64,000 nt of DNA, from positions 24,904 through 88,903 of the forward strand of contig JASANG010003065.1 in the NCBI GenBank assembly GCA_030248215.1. Reading direction: 5' to 3'. This document shows positions 1 to 20,801 of this stretch, piece after piece. Below the pieces are notes generated by a model. The model was not told the origin of the DNA, did not search any database, and saw nothing but the letters and a program-made list of their open reading frames with translations. Within the stretch, counting starts at the first letter, position 1. Each line of letters opens with the position of its first letter. The DNA comes from Enoplolaimus lenunculus (taxonomy: Eukaryota; Nematoda; Enoplea; Enoplida; Thoracostomopsidae). Position numbers and translations under genes: made by a program.

Positions 1-150
1 ATCCGGGTTCCACCAGTTGTAAAGTATCAAAAATATTTTTTCGGCGACCGGTTAGGTGATGCTATGTGAAATTAAAAGTTGTACACTGAGTAACAGTACT
101 TGATAAACTGGTTTCAGTTTTGTTTAAAAAGCTTTTTGTAATATTTCTAG

Positions 151-2265
151 AAGAGCTCAACTCAACAATAATGCATCATCGGAAAGTGGATCAACAGCCA
201 ATCAAGATGGCAACGCAATTAGCAATACAACGAGTTCGCCTGGGAAGAACACAGATGCAAAAACGTCAGGTATGTTCTTGTGTATTACATATTATATTAT
301 AGGAAGACATGCGGTAGATTGTTTAAATATAGGTTATATTGTGATGCCCTGAACACAAACAGCTATCAATACAGAATAACAATATTTAAGCGCCTTTAGC
401 ACATTTTCTGTAATTACATTACCTATGGTATTTGAATTTCCAATCGTCTGAAGGGTTTGGAAATCAAATTAAACACAGATTGCGCAATTATTATACAGCT
501 TGAGATACGTGGCAAATATAATAAGTTTTGTTAATAAATTATTTTTTTAAAATCGATGTAATTGTAGTGTACTTTGTATATGTGATTATGTTGCAGAAGT
601 GAAAAAAGTATGGGACAAAGCGCGTGGCAGTTCGATAGCCACCGGTTCGCCTAAAACTCATCGAAAGTGAGCTAAGTTTGATTTTACTATATCATACAAT
701 GTCATGCAGTAGAACGTTGTTCGTACATTATTAATACTAGTTAACGGGAAATTTTTTATACATTTTAACACACGGATAAGTGTGAAGTTTTGTTTTAAAT
801 ACAAGTACTACCAGGTACTTCCTGTTGGAGTCAGGTCCAAATTTTTTATATATAGCCAAAAGATTGTAGCTTGAATTCCATAGCGGTAAGACTCGATATC
901 TTTTGCAATTTTTTGTACTAGTCAACCCAAAAATAGTGTGAACTACATACACGTACTTTAGAATAGAATATATTTTCTTCGGTTGAACGAAGTGTTAATA
1001 AATGTTGTAACAGCGAAGAGCGAAATGTTTGCAGCTGTTACTTGAATATTTTAAACTCAGCATCGGACTGTGGAGAGACAGGTTTAACTAATGGTGTAAC
1101 CCGAGGTCGTGACACATTGTGATGTATTTCAGTAAAGGTTGTGTAACATCCAAATATGTGTCTAAACACTGTGAATTATCTTTTGTGATAATAATTATCT
1201 ATCTATGTATTTCAGGGTCGCGAGCGGGTCATCGCTAGTCGGTCCAGGCGGCTCTGTAGTACCTGGATCTGACGAACATCAGTCTGGCGGTGGCAATGGC
1301 CAGTCTGGTGCGACAGTCTCGTCTGGTTCTGGTGCCGCCGCCACCACTAGTTCGTCGCTTGCCGCTTCTGTGTCATTCCATCATCGACCTTCGTTGCCAA
1401 ATTTGTTGCATCATACAGCAGCGGCGGCAGCCATTAATCAAAACGGAAACAACGGTGTGGTACCGCCGGCGTTTTCATGTCATGTAAGTCTGTTCAGGTG
1501 GAAGAGTCTGTTTTTAAATGGGGTAAAAATATTAGGATTCGTGTATGTTAGCCTTGTGAAAAAAGAAAAGTGTAGCCGTGTAGGTGAAGTGCCGTGCCGA
1601 GATGATTTCAGGGTGTCCAGTTATAGTAATTGAGTATCTTAGTTTTGTCGGTTTAAAAAACTTTATTAATTGTATGTATGTCTACGGTCATGTTATGTAG
1701 AATATTTTACCCTCGCTTCTTTCGCTAGGCCTGCTAGACGAGGTGATAAAGCTTGCTTTTAGTATACTTCATGGTCGGGTTAATTTTGGATTCAGAAAAA
1801 AAGTACTTTGTGACTGAGGGAGGTATTTTACGATTGAACACATATTGTATTGTAATGTGATTTATTTTTTATTTTAGAACAGTTCCAGTAATAATAACAA
1901 CAACGGCAACGGTAATGACAGCAATAGTAATTGTGGTGCGCCAGTTACAATCGATATGTTTGAGCAATGGAAAGCAGACATTATGCGCGAAATTCGCGAC
2001 GAACTGAATACAGCGAAGCTTGAAATTATTGAGTGTAAGCTTTATTTTTAAACAATTATTTGTTTTGAGTTTTGGCGCGTCCGGAACTCTGATTTCAGCC
2101 TGAAATCTACTATTTTAACTGATGGAATCTACTATTTTAACTATTTGGTTTGTGTGTTGAATTAGTGGCTATCATTTGACTTTCCGGTAATTTTATCTCG
2201 GTAGTATCAAACTTCAGGTGAAAATTTTGTGAAAATATTATTATTATTATTATTGTTGTTGTTGT

Positions 2266-2308
<43 letters not shown>

Positions 2309-2575
2309 AATTCATGTCAGTTGTATGGATTTGCTTGCAAAGTTGGTCGGACAAAAAAGATTTAGCAGTATTGTTTCGAAGAGCACTTCAGTACTTTCTA
2401 ACACTAAGGCTCTATTATGTTGAAACAAAGCTTCGGCACATGTAATCCATGCAAATATAACCTATGGCTCTAGGCATAAATTTGTTTTTTTGTTTTGTTT
2501 CAGTCCTAGTTTATTGTAATGATATTTTACCTTTTTTCAGCGATTCGATCTGCAACAACTGCCAGACAGCAATGA
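151..2575 (+). CDS. ENAH: Ena/VASP actin regulator, C-terminal five exons (partial)
   Basis: Exons 151-269, 597-666, 1216-1483, 1878-2034 and 2541-2575 (stop TGA) join in consistent phase (2-1, 1-2, 2-0, 0-1, 1-stop) to give 215 residues plus stop. The 5' part of the gene, which should carry the EVH1 domain, is outside the window. The end of the protein shows the identity: a linker with KKVWDKARGSS resembles the KPWE-type linker of Mena/EVL, and a charged helix with EQWKADIMREIRDELNTAKL then EIIE and a stop 11 residues later matches the Ena/VASP tetramerisation coiled coil in sequence and distance from the C-terminus. Between them is a Gly/Ser/Ala/Asn/His-rich low-complexity stretch. Known role of the family: tetramers that bind F-actin barbed ends at filopodia and lamellipodia. 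The low-complexity part is not diagnostic, so the call rests on the last ~45 residues and the linker. Confidence 0.72.
2236..2308. repeat. TTA/GTT trinucleotide microsatellite in last Ena/VASP intron
   Basis: A run of TTA units changes into about 20 GTT units. It lies in the intron between the exons ending at 2034 and starting at 2541. Any open frame across it encodes only Leu/Val runs and is not a gene. Confidence 0.9.
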
Positions 2576-5500
2576 TAATGCCATTGTTTTCATTACGTAT
2601 ACTATTAAAATGGAACTTTAAGAAAACTGAAGTAATATCGCTGGGCATATACTTGTAGCAAGACCTACACAATTATCCAGGCCGTATCGAGTTCAACTAA
2701 ACGAGTTTAGTCGATAGTACTAAAATCTTCAATGAAACTTTAATTGTTATGAATGGAGTTCGAGGTTATGGTGTGGCGTACGAAGGCTTAATAATGTTGA
2801 ATCGAGCAAGTTTGGTTCGCGTCTGGTGATGACAAGTTTGGTTAGCGTCTGGTGATGGCAAGTCGAACTGGACCTAAAACCGTTCCTCGTGGTATGGTGT
2901 TTGATTGGTAGTGTTTATTTATTCTACAGAGTTTGGCTACTGCAGAATTTTTCCTGTGAAATTTAGAAGGGGAAATTTTATACGAGCAGGATTTGGGGTT
3001 GTGGTTGATTGTAGTAAAACGTTGACGTTTTACGTAATATATTGAAGCAGTGCGAGTCATTTTACATATTTTATACAGATTCAAGTGAAATGTTCGAGAA
3101 AATGCATTACGATCAGTTTTTAAAAGTCGAGTTTTTGGTTTCAAATCGACATAGGGTGATTGTTATCGGGTGAAATTGAATTCCAACCTTTCGTTTCATG
3201 GGATGGCAGTTATGCGGTAGAATGAGCGAATCTGCATTGGTCAGAATATGAGTTGTTAGTAATTGCGACACTTAGTATATTTTTTACATGTAGTTGCACG
3301 CTTATTTTGTTTGTAGTAGCTCATAGCTCATTTGCCAGAGTTAACCAATGTTTGCCAAATTTGTTTATCATGAGCTGTATATGAACGACTTGTATTTATT
3401 TTTTGTTTGTCTGTTTATTTGTTTGTTTTAATACCTGTTTTGAGTGTACTTTAGTATGCGGTTAGCTGGCGCTATAAAAAATGTCATAGATTGGGTACAA
3501 AACAGAACTGTATTATACCGTAAGCAGGCTCGAATAGGAAATTTATATCAGAACAAGAATCGCGATGAGAAATTTTCAGAGGTGAAACTTTTTATACTGA
3601 GTCTTAAATATTCACCAGATCAATTTGGTATATATATATATTTGTTGTAGCGGGCATGTTAATCTTGCTTGTATGATAATTTACTAATAACTGCAGGCAA
3701 ATTTTACACATAAATTGAAAAATTTGCTTTTGAATATTGTCACACAGTTTTCAAACTTTTCGGATAGTGGCATATTAAGTTAGGCTTAAGCTTGCGAATA
3801 CTTAGGCTTAAGCTTATGCATGCGGAGAAAGAGTCAGAGCCATAATTTTAATTATTTTAACACGCCATTTGACGTTGATTTGCTAATTTGTTTTAATATA
3901 AATTAAATAATGTATGTGTATTAAGTTGTATTCATGTAAATGTTTAAAATTCAGAAGCTTATTGCAGGTGCGTACCTTGAATGCTAAATCTGGCGTTGTA
4001 ATATGTCAGTTCCTTGGTTACGCGCTTGTTCGTAATTACAATTTTGTGTATGTTATTGTGGGATCTGAAAACTTTTGGTTTGTCTATCATAACGTGCTAG
4101 CCAGAACCAAGGCAAAGTGAGAAAAATTAAGTTATTTAAGTATGTTAGGTTTGGCTCTTGGTCACTGTCATTCCAAGCTCGAGCCTAAGTCTAAATCTAG
4201 CCCCTACTCAAAGGTCTGTAATGATTTGACAATTTTGAAAACTGGAGGGAAGTGTATACGACTCGGGACTGATATATTGTATCATGTAACGTATGCCCTG
4301 TGTATACTTTGATTCGGTTTGAAAACGATCGTAATTTAATAAAGTGTTAGAAAATGAACTCAAACACAATTGTGAGTAGAAAAAGTTTCCTAAACGTTAA
4401 AGTTAATTTAACTTTCCCTGACATAGATGTATAATTCAATGATAAGGAACTATAGGAATTGCTTGTTTTCTCGGATAGGGAGTATACAGGATCAGTGTGG
4501 TGCAGGGTGGCAACAGACTCGGATTCAGATTCGGTTGTGGAAAAGCTGAATCCAACAGTTAGAGATATGCCGATTAACCCTCATCGCCATAGGTAATAAT
4601 CGGCACATTTCGCCGATTCTTTGCCGATAATTTTTGTACATATCAGTCAGTGTAAATGCTATCAGTTTCACTTTTTGGCACATATGAGTGTGTCTGATCA
4701 GGGAAACTATTATGAATCTTGCGTTTTCGGCAATGGTTTTTTTATTTTTAAGCATTAAAATTTTTAAATAACTTGTTATATAAATTTGTATTTTTTAGTT
4801 CACAAATCTCGGAACTGAGGTCTAGCACAAAATATATTAACGTTTATTAAAAGTTATGCGACTGGCATTACGTTGATATTCGTTAACAGGTTATACATAT
4901 ATCTCAATTTGCAACATGCAAAATTTTGATTCGGTTGCCGATTCGGAAAATGAGCAATGGTTTCGGATTTATATTCATTCAAATCGTGGATTTAGTGCCA
5001 CCCTTCTGTTGTGTCCTCGTAAGCGAGGCACTATTATATACAGAACTGTTCTATGCATTATGCCGTGTCCAGAATTCGATTAGAAGTTTGCTTATATTCT
5101 GTGTATCGTTATATATGTATATTAGCTATTCTTTATTCACTTATGCTTCCATTTTTTGGCTTAATGTTATATAACAGTTGTGTTTTATGAAGTTCAGGTT
5201 AGTTCGGCTAAAGAACGGTTTTTAAAGGCCAGTTACGGTCAACAAATGGGGTTTTTAGTTACACAGGTATATAGAGGGCATAATCAGAGTTTTGACTGAA
5301 GGGAATAAGTTATTTAACTCAGGCCTTTGAAAATATATCTTTGGAACATTAAATGAACGGATTCAAACTGTAAGCGAATCAAAAAAACAGTTTGTTAGTC
5401 CGTGCCTTTTAAACTGGGATTTATTGTTAAGTGAAGGTTTTTGGTTAAAATTGTTCAAAATTTTCACTGAATCGCATTTGAGAAATTCAATGGTTTTGTC

Positions 5501-7689
5501 ACTGAAAAATCATAAGATGTTCAAAATGGTGGCGGGTCCCGAAATCTATAGAGTATATAATTACTTGGTAATATATTCATACATATTGCATGTGTCGTTT
5601 ATTAATCTCAATATTTGCATATTACGCTAGTAGTTATAGCCCCGCGGCGTTATAAGTAACTACTTAAACTGCTAGCTGCTGATACAACTTTCTTTCGGCG
5701 CAATTTAAGGCTCACGTGAACATATAGATATACATACGTATATACGTAAAGTGTTGCATTGTTTTCAAATATATTAGCTACAAACGTTCCGTATTGCTTC
5801 TTTTGTAGAATTCAAAGTGTATTTTAAATTTAAATTTGCCAACCAAAGTGCCTAGGAGCATTGTTGGAGAAGAAAGTTTGTTAAACAAGGCGTGAAAGGC
5901 AAGTAAATAGTTGTTTCTGCTATAAATGCGGTTGGGGTTACATAAGTGAATAAACCAAGTTTTGCTAGGTTCGCAATTTTTTTGGGATGCAGTTTATTTC
6001 AAATTGGTTAAAAATTGTATTAGAATGTTTTTAACTTTAAATCTTTTTGCGTTTGCGTTTAAAACCAGGTTGGAAAATGATTGTCTTAATCTTCGCATTC
6101 ATTCGAATATCATCATATGTGTCTCAGTTTTGTTTTTTTCTAATTATTTCGCTATTGTTGCGCTGCGGCTTTGTATATTGTCATCATGCTTTAAGCTAGT
6201 TCATTATACATATGTGAATCATTTTGTTTATTATTATTAATCGCTATACATAATTATTTTGTTAACGGCGCCGCAATTTTCTATAACCCTTACACTGGTC
6301 TAATACGTTTTCAATTTCAAAATGACCTCATTGTAGCCCAGAGCTACGTACAAGTGTTTTCGTGTCATCGTTGACAAAATTATTGTGCATGGCACATTAT
6401 TACTGCTGCGTATATATACAGTGTTATTTCTGATGGATTCGCGAATTACCTATATGTGTTTGCGTGTTACATGTAAGGAATTTTTAATGCAAGTCAGTAA
6501 CAATCTCTAACACTTATGCAGTGGCGGATCCACAAATTTTTGACAGACCTGGGCCAATGATGCTTTTTTGGATGTGCCAGTGCGTATATGTTCGTAATTA
6601 CACTAGAAATCAAGTACACATTCCTTGCGTTGCATCGAGAATGGGAAGCAGGAAGCTATGATGGTAGGAAATTAACTGTTCTCGGTTATTGCTTACGCTG
6701 TCAAGTGTCAACCAGTGTAGGACTAGTCATAGTGCAATTTTAGATCCGGACCGCAGGGTTAGGGCCAGAGGTGTTAAAAATCTACCCACTAACAGTGTTG
6801 GTGGGTAAAAAATTTTTACCCGCCCGGCGCTTTACCCTCAGAAATTTTATCAACCCGCTTTTACCCGCCCTTATTTTTTCTTCTGCGTTTAATACAGTTG
6901 TGTAATTTGACAATGTATAGATGTTAGTCACTCGATTTATGTTACAAAAAACTCTTTGTTAGTAACTTTGAAAACAAACGATTCAGTAAAAATAATGTAA
7001 CCAGATAATATTGCACATTACAGCTATCACCGGTAAAACTAGGTTGTTTGCAAAGCAATTTAATTGATAAATGATATAGAATTTTTATGCAACGTATCAC
7101 AATAAGTAGGATTAAAATTGAAATTTCAAAATTCCAATTCCGATTGATTGTGCAATCGGAATCGGAACTTGTTTTGAATCGGAATTCCGTTTGCACCCTG
7201 GTAGAGATATACTCAGGTTTAGGTTTGTTTTGACTTCAATTCAAATGTCGCACACGTAGATCCACACGTGTTTTACAGGGGTTTAAACTTTGTTTATATT
7301 GCGCAGGCTTCGTGGAAATATTTTTCGTGTAAGTTTGAGACTGAGTGTAAAATAGAATTACTCGAGCAAGGTTTGTCATTGGTTTTTCTATTTAACTTAA
7401 CCGTAGCAAAAGAGGCGGTACGGTTGCAACAGATTGTTACCGAGGGTGTGGACGGATAAATGTGATAGAATAAGCTGTGTCATGGTACAGAGTGGCTGTC
7501 ATCTATGGTCTGTTTGTATGGTGCGGATGTAGCCAGGGTCTTGGAAATTGGGTTACGGTTTATAAGGTTTAGAAGAGTTGAAGTTCTTGTGTTACAAAAA
7601 GAAAAAGTACCTAAAAACCCAGTTACAAAAATTCGAACGGTGGTTGATCACCTCATTTGGCTATGGGCTATGCCCTTAGCCCCGAAATG

Positions 7690-7888
7690 TGTGTATCACA
7701 TATTAACAAGTTGGCATAGGTCTTGTAACTTTCAAACCGGGGAATGGTGAGGTTTGAAATCCAGCACATTTATCGCATTCGATTTACTATACTGCTGGCA
7801 TAATTTTGTGACCTGCAATTGCAGCAGTTCGTTAGTTTGAAAACCTATAACTAACTAGTGATAGGTGCTGTATGCATTTGAGAATATT
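7690..7888. repeat. Worn copy of the TTCTCACATG-ended MITE family
   Basis: The right end (ACTAGTGATAGGTGCTG then GCATTTGAGAA followed by TA) is nearly the same as the right end of the bounded element at 47096-47300. The left half shares its internal AGGTCTTGTAACTTTCAAAC motif. Other fragments of the family: about 16570-16700 (CDK8 intron), 30165-30215, 38140-38165, 42368-42405, 51160-51345, 54993-55015 and 55745-55930. Boundaries here are approximate. Confidence 0.5.
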
Positions 7889-10035
7889 GGCCCTAGTTTA
7901 TGTTTGACGGTTAGTACTACTAATATAATGCTAGTAATCTCTAAAGATTAAGTTTGATATACTATCCGGAGCAATTTCGTGCTAAGCTCTAGTTTTTAGC
8001 GCCAGGCACTTTTTTTGAAATTGAAAGAATTTTTAGGTGACGTATGGGTATAGCAGATCAAGAAACAAATTGCTTATGTGAAGTTTCATGTGTAGCTGCT
8101 CCAGAAATGATTATACCATATCACTGGCATGGCGGCACCAGAATTCTTTCGGGGGAGGGGGGGCGGTATGTTTTTGTCACTAGGGAGGGAATGAATTTTC
8201 TTAATTTCACATTTGTGCTTCTAAAAATCGGCTGTATACAAAAAATTTAGGTTGGGGGCCGGACACCCCCAGTGACTGCCTCTGACGGTCATATAATACG
8301 TTTTTATGTTTATTTCTGATTTCAGTTGTCGTTGCATATAACTGTTGTCTGGAGAGGCAAGCAGTGTTAAATTTGATGAAAGCATAGGTGTTGTGTATAT
8401 ACCTATCCTATATTCCCACAGTAAGGGTTGGTTAGTTTGTGACTGAGTTGTTGATCTCTGTTACGGCGCCTGGCACTGTGACAAATATCGTGAATTGAGC
8501 TCACTTTTGTGTTTTGTTCGCGTGTTGCCAGCGTGTCTGGTTGCGAAAAAATGAATAAAACGACGACGTTGGGGCATAGTTAATGCGTCCCTGGGTAATC
8601 CCATCTTAGGCTGGTGTCACGATTATGGGGCTCGGTTAATGAATGAGTGCTGGTGGGTATAATGTTGAGCTTGAAGGGGGTCGACTCGTATATATCATCT
8701 GGTAGTGAACACAGGTATGAGATACGGTCGAGATATGTTTAAGTAGAGTGAGGGATTTGAGTAGTGTTGAAGGGTGCTTAATGTTTTATGTTTCTTGTTG
8801 AGAATGCGTCATCGGAGTTTGTAAGATGGTTTAACTTTGAGTTAAGTTCAAATGTGGTGTTAGTTTTTTGTCCGAAGCAAATTCAGGGTAAAAACATTGG
8901 CAGAGTTTAATTGTCGTGTTTGGGTTTTGGTGAAGCGTGCAATTTTAAAGACGTTACGCTCATTTGAAAATTTATTAGACGAGTCTGCTCGCGTATTGCC
9001 AAAATTTTTAATTTATCCCATAATCCATAATTTATCATATGTTTCCATCTGATGCATTTGTTTCAGGATTTTGGTATTCTAAATTGTGTGTTTACAGCTT
9101 TAAAAGCGATAAATAGCGTTAAATATAAATTTTCGGTAACAAGTTTTTTATTTTCCGGATCCGGTATTTTTTACCTTTCCGGTTCCGGTATTTTATAATT
9201 CCGGTTGCAACCTGATAAGTACGTATATATACCGTATAATAAGGTGCAATTGGTGTTAGTTGTTTCGCTTAGGCTTTGGACCATGTTTATTTAGGTCTAG
9301 GATTATTCACAATTTTACGCTTTCTTCATGGATACCTAGGAGGCGTAACGAGGTACGTTTGACTAACACTAGCCGTGTAGTGTGTTTTACCTCTACTGTG
9401 TCGGTTAAACTGTAATGGTCACTGCGCGTCAGGTCAAACTGTTTTTGCCTTTTGTTACAAAAGTGTTGATTTTAATATTTAATGAGACTTATATACTTTA
9501 CTGACGGTGTAGGCTGAATTAAATTTAATATGAATGTTGCCGGGTGAGTGCGTTTTGCAAATGAAGTATAGGTAGATTTTGTCGGAAAATAGCGTGGCAC
9601 CTTTGTACATTTTGGATTATATTGTGCTTCTGTTGGTATGGCACTGTATTGGGATACGGTGTCTATAGATTAGGGTTGTATATAAGTTTTTGGCCGAGTT
9701 CAACGCCAAGTTTTGGAGCGACTCAAGCATAACAAGTGGTTTCAGGTTAGTGAAGGAAATGCGTATCAAACATAAAATTATTGTCAGTTGTACTTCGCTT
9801 TATTACTACTTACATACGTAGTTTGAATGGCTCTAATCATAATAGATTGGCCACTATTTCACAGGAAGACTAAGAACTTTATCTTTAGGTATGCTTAGGG
9901 GGCAGTCCCTTATAATTAAGATGTAACGCTGAAATAATTAGAGGTGTATTTGCTGGATGTAGTATAGTGCGGCAGAGATTTGAAAAATATTGATTGCCCT
10001 TTTGCGCTTATATTGCAATGAAGATATTTTTAATA

Positions 10036-10203
10036 GATTTCATTCGTATAGTATATAAACCTTGACAATCGCCGAAAATAAACCATTGAAGGTAGATTTC
10101 GCTTCCGTGGATAATGAAAATCTAAAATACAGCAGGTAAAGTGAATACCTATTTCCAACTAGGGTTATTGTTCCGGTAAGTTGTAATTCCGGTTGCACCC
10201 TGA
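10036..10203. repeat. Truncated copy of the CAGGGTGC hAT-like MITE
   Basis: The interior matches 17930-18055 of the bounded element at 17762-18189 almost base for base (AAACCTTGACAATCGCCG, then ATGAAAATCTAAAATACAG, then CAACTAGGGTTATT). It ends in the family's right terminus GGTTGCACCCTG. The left terminus is missing, so this copy is truncated. Confidence 0.65.
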
Positions 10204-11084
10204 TACCCAGTATACTGATCAACCTTTGTTTTAAAGCCGGAAATGAAAAATGAACAAATGTCGCATTGTAGGAAAACGCGGATTTGTGAAGGTAGACATG
10301 AAAGGGGTAATTCAATTTTTAATGTCAATCTTGGCGTGAAAGAATGACGTAAGGGTATGCGGCGGTGACTGGTGCATAGCTTTTAGGTCTTGCTGCTATA
10401 GTTTGGGTTGCATTTGTTGGATATAGGGAGCAGAAGTTAGGTTTAGCTGGGTTAGTGAAGCATGCCGTGTTTAGTAGTTCTTAGATGTGGATTTGGCAGT
10501 TCTTAGGGATTTAATGTAATAGTGTTCTACTTGCTGGCTGATATTATATTTGACATAATTGCTTGAAGGTAGGTATATGCAATCGGCGCATTTTTCAAGA
10601 CACCATTTTCGCAGACGAGCTATTTACCACCAATGTTGCGGATATTAAATTTAAACCATTTACTTATCTATTTGGAACCACAAAGCGTGTCATATTCATA
10701 AAGTTGTGAGTTTGGAAATTTACGTTGGGTCGGATAACTATATAGATTTGAATTAATTCTGAAAGATCTTGCGTTTCAAACAGCGTCTTTCAAAACGTTC
10801 TTGAAAAGCGAATAAACGCTAAAATTTAAATCATGTCTTTACTGAGCGTTTGTCGAAATACCTTTGTATATGAATGCGTTGTATAATTTTTGTGACTGTG
10901 CAATCCATTAGTAAAGAAAATACGGCATTTTATTATGTGGGCGTGCGAACTACAATAAAATTAGCAAACTTCACGGTCCCAGTAATTTCTCCTCCGAGCG
11001 CAACTTGCAAGAGCAAAAGTATTTTAGATGCCGTATGTCAGTTTGAGTTTAAAACCTTGCATTAGAAGCAATCTAATTTTAGCA

Positions 11085-11515
11085 TTATAAGGTTTTGGGT
11101 GCGAGGAATCTGCGTAGACTGTTTACAAACCTCCAAAGTCGATAATTGAGCAGTTAGCTAATAGATAATTTGCATATTAGCATAGTTTATAAGCCTAAAT
11201 TACGACTTTTTACAATATTTCACTAATTATTGAGGTTAAAAGCAATATAATTTCAGCCCTAAAGGGTTTCTATGTGCGAGAAATCTGAATAAATTGTTTA
11301 CAAACCTCCAAAACCGATAACTGAATAGTTAGCTAATTTGCATATTAGCTTAATTGACAAGACAAAATTAGGACTTTTGAAATAATTACAAAAATTATTA
11401 GGATGGCTGAAGGGTTTTTGGGTGCGCGGAATCTGAGGAAATTGCTTACAAACCTCCAAAACGGATAAATTAATAGTTAGCTAATAACTAATTTGCATAT
11501 TACCTTAATTGCTTA
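11085..11515. repeat. Three-copy tandem repeat, unit about 150-175 bp
   Basis: Three units each carry TTTACAAACCTCCAAA, then a GATAA..TAGTTAGCTAAT..TTTGCATATTA block, then an AT-rich tail. The CTCC landmarks are at 11131, 11306 and 11454. Two more units occur in reverse orientation at about 33925-34170, inside the SNTX-like gene. There is no coding potential. Confidence 0.75.
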
Positions 11516-12540
11516 CGTGTGTTCGAGCTTCGCTCAATAAATGTAGTCCCACTACGACTGGTATATATTTGCTATTTAATCCGTGTAAAGGTCAAGGCGG
11601 GAACGTTTTAGAGTACTGTAAAATGCCCCGAATAAAAAGCATGGAGGTAATGTGGGAAGCCCCCATTTTGACTCTGAATGAATAAGAGTCCGTAAGTAAG
11701 CGGATATAGTCCCTAAACCCTACTTAGGGTGCATGAATGTTAATTTTTCCTGAACAGCATACTTAACTTTTGAAAGTACATTCACAACAATCTCCTTTTA
11801 TACTGCTCAAAAATATAACAAGTTCAAACAGCCCGCATAAATTTTATTAAATAATGAAATAAAGGACATGGCAACCACCAAAAATACGCGAGGTCAGAGT
11901 CCTGCGCGAAAGAATGAATGACATAAATGATGAGTGTTTAGGTTCAACTAAATGAAGGTCGGCAAAGGGTGGGTTTAAAATAGCGATCAATGTATAGAAT
12001 AGATGCGGAATAGTTGTGTACGCATATTCCTAAGCCTATAAAACTAGAATGAGCTGAAACCTAAGCCTAAGCAAAAATTAGTCTGAAACTTTTGCTTAAG
12101 TACTCTATTTTAGAGCCATATAAAAACGTTGAGCCCTTGATCTTTAATACATGGACCGAAGCTCCGGCTGAAATTTTACCGTACCTGGAGGTCGATTTTC
12201 TTTAAATTTTCCGCTTTCCGTATTCAGAATCACATATGATACACTAAGAAACGGTGTGGAAATAAAACGCTAAACACTTTAAAGAGCAATTAAAACAACA
12301 TCTTTCAAACGCTCTTTTGTAAGCGGAGAAATTATAAAATCTGTAAAGCGAATCATTTGCGTATCTATTAAACACTGTTGTCGCATCAAAATGAACGCTT
12401 TTCGTCAAAGCACCAAAAGCTTACGTTCTTGACATCAATCTTAACTGAGCGCCCAGTTTTCTATCCAACCAGAACCTCTATTTTGCAAATTACATGACTT
12501 AGGCACTTTGCGCAGATCCGGAACGATTTGACGAATTTCT

Positions 12541-19674
<7,134 letters not shown>

Positions 19675-20801
19675 TATCTAAAACAAGGTGTAATAAAGAC
19701 TAAACAGGCTGCAAGGGGCTATTTGTTACTAAAAATACTTTATCTGAGGACATAGCAGATTTGTCAGACAGCAATGCAACTAAAGCTTTGTTCTTTACAT
19801 AACTGTTTAGTAACCTATGTTCAATTGCAAAAAATTTAAAAGTTTAAAAAATTTTTTTTGCACTAGCTACGTAAATTAAAGGTGAAATACATCTAGGTTG
19901 ACTAAGTTTTTAGTCGTGTGAAAAAATACAGGGTTCATGCTATAATCAAATCGGGCATACAATTTTTTTATATCGGGAAACAGACAATACTTGAATCGCT
20001 TATAACATTGATGTTAATGCAACCATCGCTCTCGGATGCTCATTCTGAGACATTTACGCTAACGTCATATCATATTCCAAAACTGCAGCGTGTATCTTGT
20101 AATATTTATGCAGTGCAATTTTAGCATGCATTAATAATAAAAAGTAGACGACAAATTCACTGATGTGTTTTCAATAACGCGATGTAAAACCAGTAATAAA
20201 AAGCATTCATTTCAAATTTCAGTTTCGACTATCGATATTCAACAAGGCACTTCGGTAGCACCAAAATGCAATCAGTTGCAAACAATTATTCGTAGACAAT
20301 ATGTTGGATACCATATAAATACAGAAGCTGAAAATGTGCCTGTGAGTATATGCGGCATAGCTTGTGTACGTGCAGAGTGTAATGTTAAGACATACATACT
20401 CGTGCACATATAGCACCAGAGGAAAATTCGGTCTCTTAATATCGGGTTAACAAACTAAACTCGAATGTCATATGACATTAGCTTTAGAAACCACCGCTCT
20501 CAAATGTTCAATGTAGTACACGAGTCTGCATGTCACGAGATACTGTGGGACATTCATGTGTATATCATATGATATTCCAAAATTACAACGAATATCATGT
20601 GGCAGCAGGACAGTGTATTATCTTCGCGTGCTTATTAACGAATAAAGAAGTCAGGCAAAAAAGTCACAGAAGCACTTTAAGATACCAAAAATACGCCATA
20701 ATATTCGATTCTGACACAAAATCGCTCAGAACTGAGGCGCCTAAAAAACTCCATTTTCAAATTACTAGTATTATGTGATATTTGATAGGACAATTTGGGT
20801 A
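19675..20801. other. Spacer upstream of CDK8
   Basis: This should contain the CDK8 promoter and 5' UTR, but no TATA box or other clear promoter motif stands out. From about 20040 the DNA is rich in imperfect palindromes such as TATCATATGATATTCC and GTCATATGACATT, which recur at 21240-21295 and 23405-23490, so this looks like an old repeat. The short open frames here have no recognisable features. Confidence 0.5.

Larger units (their letters stand above)
2576..12540. other. Gene-free spacer with repeat relics
   Basis: Ten kilobases between two convergent genes, Ena/VASP (+) and CDK8 (-). The start should contain the Ena 3' UTR; an AATAAA lies near 4338 but no polyadenylation site can be fixed. 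No open frame longer than about 90 codons has recognisable family features. Recognisable content: fragments of the CAGGGTGC-ended hAT-like family (about 7130-7201, 9150-9213, 10036-10203), a CACCTATCAC-family MITE (about 7690-7888), a GGGG/CCCC-rich palindromic relic (about 8129-8285), a tandem repeat (11085-11515), a worn copy of the CTGTAGTGACCCGAATAA MITE (about 11615-11845) and a CCTAAG-rich repeat (about 12005-12085). Confidence 0.6.

Noticed and set aside
2229-2423. 64-codon open frame with Leu and Val runs
   Set aside because: It is the translated TTA/GTT microsatellite in the Ena/VASP intron.
19918-20778. Three plus-strand frames of 68-82 codons upstream of CDK8
   Set aside because: They share palindromic ATATCATATGATATTCC-type repeats with 21240-21295 and 23405-23490 and show no domain features. 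Repeat-derived.
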